Shown here in pieces: positions 20,951-28,676 of a stretch of 64,000 nucleotides of DNA. The notes under the pieces were generated by a model. The model was not told the origin of the DNA. It saw nothing but the letters and a program-made list of their open reading frames with translations, and ran no database searches. Position 1 is the first letter of the stretch; each line of letters starts with the position of its first letter. A program made the translations under genes and the position numbers. This stretch comes from Mesorhizobium sp. (GTDB lineage: Bacteria; Pseudomonadota; Alphaproteobacteria; Rhizobiales; Rhizobiaceae): assembly GCF_016793485.1 (NCBI RefSeq), contig NZ_JAEULZ010000026.1:1-64000 (forward strand), in the 5' to 3' direction.

Positions 20951-21361
20951 ATGAGCACACCCGCATTTGCAAACAGCGATGTCGAGGCCTTGTTCGACAC
21001 TATGCCAAAAGGCTCGCGGCGGGGCGCGCTTGCCCTGCGATCGCTGATATTCGAAGCGGCGGCCGCGAATGCCCGGATCGGCCGTATCGAGGAAACGATC
21101 AAGTGGGGCCAGCCAGCCTACCTGACACCGGATACGCGCAGCGGAAGCACGATCAGGATCGGCGTTCCGAAATCGGAAGACCACGATTTCGCGCTTTTCG
21201 TCCATTGCCAGACGGACCTGACGCGCAGATTCGATGAAACCTATCCAGGCCTTTTTACCTATGAGGGCACCCGCGCGCTGCTCTTCGACTCTTCCGATAC
21301 GCCGGACAGCAAGGCTTTGCGGCACTGTATAGGAATGGCGCTTACCTATCACTTACGCTAG
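20951..21361 (+). CDS. DUF1801 domain protein
   Basis: The 136-residue soluble protein matches the DUF1801 (YdhG-like) family of unknown function: IEETIKWGQPAYL near the centre and FALFVHC in the second half. I start at ATG 20951; a TTG at 20927 is in frame but unlikely. Its TAG stop lies in a CTAG shared with the stop of the convergent oxidoreductase gene, a 4-nt overlap. Confidence 0.82.
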   Translation: MSTPAFANSDVEALFDTMPKGSRRGALALRSLIFEAAAANARIGRIEETIKWGQPAYLTPDTRSGSTIRIGVPKSEDHDFALFVHCQTDLTRRFDETYPGLFTYEGTRALLFDSSDTPDSKALRHCIGMALTYHLR

Positions 21362-23493
21362 GCGGCCGCCCTCACCCAGACCTTGTTGTCGTGCACGGCT
21401 GCGCCGCCATAGGGCGCGGGCGAATCCGCACCGGTCAGCACATTGATGCCCTCGCCGCGCTCGTGGGCGTCGTTCGGCCAGAGCCCTTCCGCGATAACGA
21501 CACCGCGCTTCAACCCATCGAAAAGCTTCGCGTGCAGAACGACTTCCCCGCGCAGGTTACCGATCTCGACGCGATCTCCGGCCTCAACACCAAGCCCGGC
21601 CGCGTCTTCAGGATGGAGCAGCAGTTCAGGACGCCCACCTTCCTTCGTCCGAGAGGCTTCGGTTTCCGCGAAGCTGGAATTGAGGAAACTGCGCGCCGGC
21701 GAAGTCGCCAGCCGAAACGGATGCTCCGAGTCCGCGACTTCGATGAGGTCGACATGATCAGGGAACTCCGGCAGGCTGTCGTAGGGTCCGAACGCCGTCC
21801 CCATGTTGCGCGGCGGCTTGTTCGGGGCAAAACCGCCGACCCATTGCGGCTTGAAACGGAACTTTCCGTCCGAGTGGCCGAAACCGCTAAGAAAGTGCGC
21901 CGTTTCGAAATCCGGCTGCACATCCAGCCATTTCGCTTCCTTTAATGCGTCGAAGCTGCCTGTCTCGTGCCGGGTGAGCAGCCTGTCGATATGCTCGCGT
22001 TCGGTCATGCCGAAGCCGGGCATATGCGAGACGCCGAGGCGCTTCGCCAATTCCTCAATGACAAAATGGTTGGTGCGCGGTCCCTCGGGCGGCTCGATCA
22101 GTTTCGGCCCGAGATTGATATGCTGGTTGCCGCCTCCCTTGTAGATGTCGTCGTGTTCCAGGAACATGGTGGCGGGCAGCACCACATCGGCAAGCCTGGC
22201 CGTGTCGGTCATGAACTGCTCGTGGACGCAGGTGAAGAGGTCATCGCGCAGGAAGCCCTGCTTCACCAGACGCTGCTCGGGTGCGACGTTCACCGGATTG
22301 GTGTTCTGGATCAGCATCGCCGTCACCGGCGGGCCGCCGAACAGCGCGTCCCCATGCCCCATCAGAACCGGCCCGATGCGTGAGTGGTCGAGATAGCGGA
22401 TATCGGGGTCACGAAGACTACCGCCTTCAAGCAGGCCATTGTCGAACTTGAAGCCGGAAATGCCGGAATTCGAGTTGAAGGCGCCGCCGCCCTCATATTG
22501 CCAGGCCCCCAGCACGGTCGGCACCGAAACCGCCGCATGCATGGCGACCGAGCCGTTGCGTTGGCGCGCAAAACCATAGCCGAGACGGAAATAGACGCGT
22601 TTCTTCTCACCGATCAGCCGGGCGAAGGCCTCGATCTCGGCAACCGAAAGCCCGCATATGGCGGATGCCCATTCCGGCGTGCGCGTCGCCAGATGCGCTT
22701 CCAGGCCGCGCGGGTCGTCGGTGTATTTCTCCAGATATGGCCAGTCGGCGAGACCGTCGCGGAACAGCACGTGCATGACCGCGCAGGCGAGCGCACCATC
22801 CGTGCCCGGCTTGAGGATCAAGCCCATGTCGGCCTGCTTCATCGTGGCATTGTCGTAGATGTCGATGACGACGATCTTCGCACCGCGCTCCTTGCGGGCC
22901 TTGATGGCATGGGTCATCACGTTGACCTGCGTGGCGACCGCGTTGGTGCCCCAGATCACGACGCAATCCGACTTCGCCATCTCGCGCGGATCCGACCCGC
23001 GCAGCGCGCCGGTGCCCATGACATAGCCTGTCCAGGCGAGGTTGGTGCAGATGGAGCCGAAGAAGCCGGAGTATTTCTTGGCGTGGCGCAGGCGGTTTAT
23101 GCCATCGCGCTGCACCAGTCCCATCGTGCCGGCGTAGAAATAGGGCCAGACCGTCTCGCTGCCGAGCTTTTCCTCCGCCGCGATGAACTTTTCGGCCACA
23201 AGGTCCAGCGCAGCGTCCCAGCTTGCTTCTTTCCACGCCCCCTGGCCTTTCGCGCCGGCACGAACGAGCGGCTTCAGCAGGCGGTCGGGATGGTGGACGC
23301 GATCAGCATAGCGCGCGACCTTGGCGCAGATGACGCCAGCCGTATAGCTGTTGGCCTTGTCGCCATGGATGCGGCCGATGCGGGTGTCGGACAACAGCTC
23401 GACGTCGAGCGCGCAGGTGGACGGGCAATCGTGCGGACAGGCCGAGTGGCCGATCTTCGCCTTGGCTTGCTTGACGGTGGCGTGCTGGTTCAT
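21358..23493 (-). CDS. molybdopterin oxidoreductase, DMSO-reductase family
   Basis: The 711-residue protein binds a bis-MGD molybdenum (or tungsten) cofactor. An N-terminal iron-sulfur site is shown by CPHDCPSTC (19-27) and a fourth Cys in GVICAKV near 55. Further Mo-family blocks are VIWGTNAVATQVN and ADVVLPATMFLEHDD. A C-terminal molydopterin-dinucleotide domain starts near 590 (RLATSPARSFLNS). There is no Tat signal, so it is probably cytoplasmic. No electron-transfer subunit is adjacent, and the substrate is unknown. It is divergent from the heme-sensor cyclase. The Moco genes moaA, mobA and mobB lie about 14-18 kb away. Confidence 0.88.
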   Translation of the reverse strand: MNQHATVKQAKAKIGHSACPHDCPSTCALDVELLSDTRIGRIHGDKANSYTAGVICAKVARYADRVHHPDRLLKPLVRAGAKGQGAWKEASWDAALDLVAEKFIAAEEKLGSETVWPYFYAGTMGLVQRDGINRLRHAKKYSGFFGSICTNLAWTGYVMGTGALRGSDPREMAKSDCVVIWGTNAVATQVNVMTHAIKARKERGAKIVVIDIYDNATMKQADMGLILKPGTDGALACAVMHVLFRDGLADWPYLEKYTDDPRGLEAHLATRTPEWASAICGLSVAEIEAFARLIGEKKRVYFRLGYGFARQRNGSVAMHAAVSVPTVLGAWQYEGGGAFNSNSGISGFKFDNGLLEGGSLRDPDIRYLDHSRIGPVLMGHGDALFGGPPVTAMLIQNTNPVNVAPEQRLVKQGFLRDDLFTCVHEQFMTDTARLADVVLPATMFLEHDDIYKGGGNQHINLGPKLIEPPEGPRTNHFVIEELAKRLGVSHMPGFGMTEREHIDRLLTRHETGSFDALKEAKWLDVQPDFETAHFLSGFGHSDGKFRFKPQWVGGFAPNKPPRNMGTAFGPYDSLPEFPDHVDLIEVADSEHPFRLATSPARSFLNSSFAETEASRTKEGGRPELLLHPEDAAGLGVEAGDRVEIGNLRGEVVLHAKLFDGLKRGVVIAEGLWPNDAHERGEGINVLTGADSPAPYGGAAVHDNKVWVRAAA

Positions 23494-23631
23494 GCGGCGT
23501 TTTTATCCGTATTTCGCGACTGCGAACAGGGCCAGACGCACTGCGAACGAATACCCAAGCGGTCCGAAACGTTCTCTGAACCAATTTCGTGCAGTCTCGG
23601 CGCACCATGCCTCCTGTTCAGGAAAGCTGTT

Positions 23632-25236
23632 GTGGCCAACGCGCAAAAGACGGTGGAAGATAGCCCGCGTCAGCGGCGCATATGGCCGGCCGTTCTGGCC
23701 GTCGTCCTTCTGCTCGCCGCGCTTCCGGTGGTGGTCATGCTCGACCTGCGCGACTTCACGCACCGCCTGTCCGAGCGCCAGGCCAACGACATCAGCAAGA
23801 TCATCACGGATATCCGCACGCTCTACGCCACCGATGTGGTCGGGCGCATCCTGCAGGCCGATCCGCATACGAAGATCACCGCGACGGACAATTATCGGGA
23901 TGTTGCAGGCGCCATTCCCATCCCGGCCACTTTCTCGCTCGAGATCGGGCGGCTGACGAGTTCACGCGACAACACCGTCCGCTACGATTTCGTGTCCGAC
24001 TATCCTTTCGCCGGCCGGCCGTCACATAACCTCGACAAATTCCAGATCGAAGCACTCGCGAAATTCCGCTCCGACCCGAACATCCAGACGATCGAGGCAA
24101 CGGAAGGCACCTGGAATCCGACGGTGCGACTGGCGTCGCCCATCCGCATGACGGCCGCCTGCGTCTCGTGCCACAACAGCCATCCGGACAGCCCGAAGAA
24201 GGACTGGAAGGTCGGCGATATCCGGGGCATCCAGGCCGTTGCGGTGACCCAGCCGCTGTCGCAGGGATCGACCGGCTTCCACTATCTGTTCGCCTATTTC
24301 GCCGTGGCGCTGGCGGTCGGCGTGACGTTCATCGTCCAGCAGCGTCGCCAGTCGCGCGAACTCGCGTTGGTCAACGGCGAGCTCAAGGAAGCCAACAACT
24401 TCCTCGCGACCGTGTCGTTCAAGATCGCAAAATATCTGTCGCCCGAAATCTACAAGAGCGTGTTCAGCGGCGAGCGCGACGTAAAGGTGACGGCCGAGCG
24501 CAAGAAGCTGACCATCTTCTTCTCCGACATCATCGATTTCACCGCGACCACCGAGCGCATGCAGCCGGAGGAGTTGACTGCGCATCTGAACGAGTACTTG
24601 ACCGAGATGTCGCACATCGCCATCGCGCATGGCGCTACCGTGGACAAGTTCATCGGCGACGCCATCCTCGCCTTCTTCGGTGATCCCAACACGCTAGGCC
24701 CCCGCGAAGATGCGCGCGCCTGCCTGAAGATGGCGTTGGCAATGCAGAAGCGGCTGGAATTCCTGCAGGTGAAATGGCGCGAACAGGGCATCGAGCACCC
24801 GTTCCGCGTCCGCATGGGCATAAACACCGGTTATTGCAACGTCGGCAATTTCGGCTCGGAAGACCGGATGGACTACACGATCATCGGCGCCGAGGCGAAC
24901 CTCGCAGCGCGGCTGCAGAGCATCGCGCCGGCCGGCGGCATCATGCTGAGCTATGAAACCTACGCCCATGTCCGCGACCTGATCGACGCGGAAGCCGGCG
25001 AAGCGATCAGCATGAAGGGCATCAGCCGTCCGGTCGTGCCCTATCTGGTGCGCGGTGTGCGGGGCGTGTTGAACACGGACAGCGTAATCACCGAACTGGA
25101 CGAGGGATTGTCGCTGACCCTGGACACGACGGGCATAGACCCGGCCAAGGCCGAGCGCTTGCGCAACAAGCTGAAGTCCGTTCTGGACCAACTGGACGCG
25201 AAGCTGACGGCGCCTCCGCCAAGGGAAACGACATAA
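23632..25236 (+). CDS. membrane adenylate/guanylate cyclase with periplasmic c-heme (Tll0287/DUF3365-like) sensor domain
   Basis: The 534-residue protein has a membrane helix at 14-33, a periplasmic domain of about 180 residues, a second helix at 217-236 and a class III nucleotide cyclase domain at about 285-455. The periplasmic part resembles DUF3365/Tll0287 domains and contains one c-type heme motif, Cys177-Val-Ser-Cys180-His181. Metal aspartates Asp299 and Asp343, the Lys in VDKFIGD, and Asn424 and Arg428 are present. The position usually holding the adenine-specifying Asp (GD) is Ala420. The start is GTG 23632 with AGGAAAG 5 nt upstream; the frame is open far upstream antisense to the oxidoreductase. 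Confidence 0.87.
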   Translation: MANAQKTVEDSPRQRRIWPAVLAVVLLLAALPVVVMLDLRDFTHRLSERQANDISKIITDIRTLYATDVVGRILQADPHTKITATDNYRDVAGAIPIPATFSLEIGRLTSSRDNTVRYDFVSDYPFAGRPSHNLDKFQIEALAKFRSDPNIQTIEATEGTWNPTVRLASPIRMTAACVSCHNSHPDSPKKDWKVGDIRGIQAVAVTQPLSQGSTGFHYLFAYFAVALAVGVTFIVQQRRQSRELALVNGELKEANNFLATVSFKIAKYLSPEIYKSVFSGERDVKVTAERKKLTIFFSDIIDFTATTERMQPEELTAHLNEYLTEMSHIAIAHGATVDKFIGDAILAFFGDPNTLGPREDARACLKMALAMQKRLEFLQVKWREQGIEHPFRVRMGINTGYCNVGNFGSEDRMDYTIIGAEANLAARLQSIAPAGGIMLSYETYAHVRDLIDAEAGEAISMKGISRPVVPYLVRGVRGVLNTDSVITELDEGLSLTLDTTGIDPAKAERLRNKLKSVLDQLDAKLTAPPPRETT

Positions 25237-25314
25237 GGCGTGCCCAGTTTTAGATCGGAACCCTCGCCAGACCGTTTCGTTTCGGTTTCGGTGCCATCGA
25301 TGGAAGGAAGAACA

Positions 25315-25815
25315 ATGAAGACAACGCTGCTGGCCACCATTCTTCTCGCCACCACGTCTCTGGCGATCGCGCAGGAAACCGTCTCCGTCGGTTTCGTGAG
25401 CGATACAGGCGCGGACAACGGCACCGCCGAACTGACTGCGACGCCGGGCGGCGTGTTGATCGAGCTCGAGATATCCGGCCTTCCTGCGGGGCAGTGGGTT
25501 GCTTTCCACGCCCACGAAACAGGCTCATGCGACCACACTACGGGACACGACTCTGCCGGCGGCCATTTCAACCCGACCGGCAAGACGCACGGCTTCCTGT
25601 CCGCCGACGGGCCGCATGCCGGCGACATGCCGAACCAGTATGTGTCTGCGGACGGCATTTTACGCGCCCAAGTCTACAACGATCGCGTCCGGCTAAACCG
25701 CGAGAAGGACGGCATCCTCGGCCGCGCGCTGATGATCCATGCGCAACCCGACGACTACGAGAGCCAGCCGTCAGGCGGCGCCGGCAAGCGGCTCGCCTGC
25801 GGAGTCATTGAATAA
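25315..25815 (+). CDS. sodC: periplasmic Cu/Zn superoxide dismutase
   Basis: SodC dismutates superoxide in the periplasm. The 166-residue precursor has a signal peptide (MKTTLLATILLATTSLAIA) and the metal-binding histidine pattern: FHAHETGSC, GGHFNP, HGFLSADGPHAGDMPN and MIHAQPDDY, ending GKRLACGVI. The disulfide cysteines are in place. The start at 25315 has GGAAGGA upstream. It follows the heme-sensor cyclase by 78 nt on the same strand and might be co-transcribed. Confidence 0.95.
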   Translation: MKTTLLATILLATTSLAIAQETVSVGFVSDTGADNGTAELTATPGGVLIELEISGLPAGQWVAFHAHETGSCDHTTGHDSAGGHFNPTGKTHGFLSADGPHAGDMPNQYVSADGILRAQVYNDRVRLNREKDGILGRALMIHAQPDDYESQPSGGAGKRLACGVIE

Positions 25816-25900
25816 GGCTGACGCTCGCGACGGAACACAACTCACGAATCGCTGCCAATTTGGTTGCAAAACCTGCTCACCGTAAGCCTGGCGAAAAACA

Positions 25901-25937
25901 AATTAGTATTGACTCATCGATGAGCATCCACTAATTG
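25901..25937 (+). promoter_or_regulatory. arsR-operon promoter embedded in a dyad operator
   Basis: TTGACT (25909-25914), a 17-nt spacer and TAATTG (25932-25937) form a strong promoter. The same DNA carries a fully symmetric dyad: outer arms AATTAGT (25901-25907) and ACTAATT (25930-25936) around an inner 12-nt palindrome CTCATCGATGAG (25913-25924). The predicted transcription start is about 25944 and the arsR ATG is at 25945, so the transcript may be leaderless. Confidence 0.65.
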
Positions 25938-25944
25938 GTTTGCC

Positions 25945-26274
25945 ATGATGCAGGAATCGCCCGTTGGCAACGTCATGCGCGCCCTCGCCGATCCAACCAG
26001 GCGAACCATATTCGAACGCATCGCCCAGACGGACGAGATCACCGTTGCGGATCTGACCAAAGGAAGCGGTGTCTCGCAGGGGGCGATCTCGCAACATCTC
26101 AAGTCCCTGAAGAATGCAGGTCTGGTGAAGGAACGCCCGGCGGGCCGCAATGTCTTCTACCGCGCAGAGCCAAAGGGGCTGACGCCCCTCTTCGACTGGC
26201 TGAACTACTACGGAGTTTTCTGGAACAACCGTTTCGCAGACCTCAGAACGCTCATGAAGGAACTGGACCCATGA
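25945..26274 (+). CDS. ArsR-family transcriptional repressor
   Basis: The 109-residue winged-helix protein is of the ArsR subgroup found beside SRPBCC/AHSA1 genes: ALADPTRRTIFERIA (about 13-27) and GVSQGAISQHLKSLKNAGLV (about 43-62). No metal-binding cysteine motif is present, so it is not an obvious metal sensor. No Shine-Dalgarno precedes the ATG, which fits a leaderless message. The stop overlaps the next gene (ATGA). It probably represses its own operon through the dyad just upstream. Confidence 0.9.
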   Translation: MMQESPVGNVMRALADPTRRTIFERIAQTDEITVADLTKGSGVSQGAISQHLKSLKNAGLVKERPAGRNVFYRAEPKGLTPLFDWLNYYGVFWNNRFADLRTLMKELDP

Positions 26275-26735
26275 TCCAAGCTCTGCAGGCTGCCGACACG
26301 CGCGCCATCGTGATCGAGCAGGTGTTTCCGCACACGCCGGCGATGATCTGGAAGGCGCTCACCACCGGTGCTCTGATGGCGCGGTGGATCATGCAACCCC
26401 ACGGTTTCGAACCCGTCGTCGGCAATCGCTTCACCTATCGCACCACGCCGGCCGGTGCATGGGATGGAACAATCTCCTGCGAAATCCTCGAACTGATCCT
26501 CGAGCGGCGTTTTGTCTATTCCTGGAAGGGCGGCGACGCGGGGAACGCGGGATACGGATCGAAACTCGATACGATCGTCACGTGGGAAATCGAACCGAGC
26601 GGTGGAGGCACCCGGGTAAAACTGATCCATGCCGGCTTCGAATTGCCGCGCAACGAAGTCGCCTTCAGCAATATGGGTGGCGGCTGGAAGAAGGTCGTGC
26701 CGAAGCTTGGCGACATCGCCGAAGAAACCGACTGA
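26271..26735 (+). CDS. SRPBCC/AHSA1-like ligand-binding domain protein
   Basis: The 154-residue protein has the START-like SRPBCC fold seen in AHSA1-type proteins: VFPHTPAMIWKALTTGALMARWIM near the N-terminus and a C-terminal helix with NMGGGWKKVVPKL. Such proteins bind small hydrophobic ligands; their natural roles are mostly unknown. The ATG overlaps the arsR stop by 4 nt, so regulator and effector are translationally coupled. Confidence 0.85.
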   Translation: MIQALQAADTRAIVIEQVFPHTPAMIWKALTTGALMARWIMQPHGFEPVVGNRFTYRTTPAGAWDGTISCEILELILERRFVYSWKGGDAGNAGYGSKLDTIVTWEIEPSGGGTRVKLIHAGFELPRNEVAFSNMGGGWKKVVPKLGDIAEETD

Positions 26736-26751
26736 ACCGGAGGTAACGACA

Positions 26752-27165
26752 ATGACCAGACCCTACACGGGCGGCTGCGCCTGCGGCGCGATCCGCTACG
26801 AGGTGACCGCCGAACCGATGATGAGCAACGACTGCCAGTGCCGGCAGTGCCAGAAGGACAGTGGCACTGGCCACGCGTCTTATCTCGTGTTTCCGCGTGC
26901 GGCCACGAAGATTGCCGGACAGGCGAGCAGCTTCGACTTCACCGGCGACCAGGGGCTGGTCAAGAGCCGCGCCTTCTGCAGCCATTGCGGCACGCCCGTG
27001 TACATGCTCTTCCCGACCATGCCGGACATCTTCGTCGTGAGGGCCGGGACGCTTGACGACCCCGAGCGCTACAGGCCCCAGATGGTGTTCTGGTCGGACG
27101 CAGCGCAGCCGTGGGACAGGATTGATCCCGCCCTGCGCTCCTTCTCTCGCATGCCGCCGGCCTAG
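26752..27165 (+). CDS. GFA-family (CENP-V/GFA domain) zinc-binding protein
   Basis: The 137-residue protein has the glutathione-dependent formaldehyde-activating enzyme fold: GGCACGAIRYE at about 7-17, DCQCRQCQKDSG at about 27-38 and FCSHCGTPV at about 75-83. These cysteines bind two zinc ions. Few family members have proven activity on S-hydroxymethylglutathione, so the substrate is open. A very strong GGAGGT lies ahead of the ATG, 16 nt after the SRPBCC stop, making it the third gene of the arsR operon. Confidence 0.88.
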   Translation: MTRPYTGGCACGAIRYEVTAEPMMSNDCQCRQCQKDSGTGHASYLVFPRAATKIAGQASSFDFTGDQGLVKSRAFCSHCGTPVYMLFPTMPDIFVVRAGTLDDPERYRPQMVFWSDAAQPWDRIDPALRSFSRMPPA

Positions 27166-27187
27166 CGGCAGCCTCCTGCACAGGACC

Positions 27188-28666
27188 CTAAGAAGCGGTG
27201 CCTTCCGGCGCCTTCTCCCTCGTTGCCATAAGCGCAGAGGCTGCTGCCAGCACCGCCAGGATGGCCAGCGCCGGAAGGCTGCTGCTCACTGCCGCGAGCA
27301 GGGTGTCGCTGCTAGCCGTGAGCCAGCTTTTGTCCGCACCGGCATCCTCCTGCAGCCGCCACGAGAGCGTCGCGGCGCCGACCGCGACGCCGAGGCTGGT
27401 GCCGAGCGCGCGCATCAGGTTGAGCATCGATCCAGCCGCACCCGAAAGCGATGCCGGGACGGCCGCCAGCGTGGCGGTGTTGTTCGGTGCGATGAAAAGG
27501 CCGAGGCCTATGCCGAACAGGACAAACGCGATGGTATGGTATAGCCGGTGATGCGCGATGTCGGCCGTGGTCAGGATCAGCAGGACCACGGCGGCCAGGC
27601 AGAAGAGCATCCCCGCTGTGCCGATCATGCGCACGCCGAACCGCTCTCGGAGCTGGCTGCTGAACGGCGCGGTAAGCCCCAGTGCGACCGGCACCAAGGC
27701 GAGCCTGAATCCGGCCTCCGCCGGGCTTTCGGAATAGCCGTGCTCCAGCGCAAAGGACATTAGGAAGAATATCCCGTAGAGCAGCGCATAGGAGAGCGCC
27801 ACCGCCGCCGACCCGAGATAGAAGGCCGGAATCCGGAACAGGGCGGGATTGATCAGCGGCGAGGACGAGGCGCGCTCGCGGCGGGCAAGGAGCCAGAACA
27901 GGATGGCCGCCACGACGACGCTGACGAGGCTGAACGTCGACACCATGCCCGCTCCAGAAGCATGATTGAGCGCGGTAACGGTGAGGATCAGGGCTGGACC
28001 GATCAGCAGAGCGCCGCCCCGGTCGAAGGTTTTCGCGCTGTCGTTGCCTATGGTCCGTGGTAGCGCCAGCCAGCCCAGCACCACGGCGACCAATCCGAAC
28101 GGCACCGTAATCCAGAAGATCCATCGCCAGCCAAGGGTCGCCAGCAGGACACCGCCGACGGCCGGGCCGGCGCTCATGCCGATCGCCTGCGCCGCCGCGA
28201 AATAGCCGAGCGCCCGTCCGCGCGACTCCTGAGGCACAGATTTGACCAGAATCGAGATGCTGTTTGCGCCGAGCAGCGATCCGCCGATACCTTGAAGGAA
28301 GCGGAAGAACAGAAGCTGCTCGAAGCTTTCCGCCATGCCGCAGAGCGCGCTTGCCGTGATGAAGATGGCATAGCCCGCGATGTAGAGCGTCTTGCGGCCG
28401 AACATCTCGCATAGGCGGCCGAAGATCGGCAGGAACGACGCAAACGCCAGCAGATAGGATAGCGCGACCCAGCTCACCTGCTGCAATGGCGCATCGAAAG
28501 CACGGCCGAGCGTCGGCAAGGCGAGTTGGACGATCGTTGCGTCGAGTTGGCCAATAAACGTCCCGACACAGACGAGACCGACGACCACCCACTGATGCCA
28601 GGGCTTGTTCTCGAACCATGACAAGGGCGCCGGCTCGACAAGCAACCGACCAAGAAACGGCGACAT
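27188..28666 (-). CDS. DHA2-type MFS drug transporter (EmrB/QacA-like)
   Basis: The 492-residue protein has 14 likely membrane helices, as expected for the DHA2 family of drug:proton antiporters. Family marks are LDATIVQLALPTLGRAF in helix 1, GRLCEMFGRKTLY in the 2-3 loop and motif C AIGMSAGPAVGGV in helix 5. The start at 28666 has TAGGAG 10 nt upstream and lies 10 nt after the phosphoesterase stop, so both form an operon. A longer start at 28705 would overlap that gene. Confidence 0.88.
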   Translation of the reverse strand: MSPFLGRLLVEPAPLSWFENKPWHQWVVVGLVCVGTFIGQLDATIVQLALPTLGRAFDAPLQQVSWVALSYLLAFASFLPIFGRLCEMFGRKTLYIAGYAIFITASALCGMAESFEQLLFFRFLQGIGGSLLGANSISILVKSVPQESRGRALGYFAAAQAIGMSAGPAVGGVLLATLGWRWIFWITVPFGLVAVVLGWLALPRTIGNDSAKTFDRGGALLIGPALILTVTALNHASGAGMVSTFSLVSVVVAAILFWLLARRERASSSPLINPALFRIPAFYLGSAAVALSYALLYGIFFLMSFALEHGYSESPAEAGFRLALVPVALGLTAPFSSQLRERFGVRMIGTAGMLFCLAAVVLLILTTADIAHHRLYHTIAFVLFGIGLGLFIAPNNTATLAAVPASLSGAAGSMLNLMRALGTSLGVAVGAATLSWRLQEDAGADKSWLTASSDTLLAAVSSSLPALAILAVLAAASALMATREKAPEGTAS

Positions 28667-28676
28667 CACAATTCTC

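Noticed and set aside
22384-23631. 416-codon N-terminal extension of the cyclase frame
   Set aside because: It lies antisense to the Mo oxidoreductase, has no domain, and a good ribosome-binding site precedes GTG 23632.
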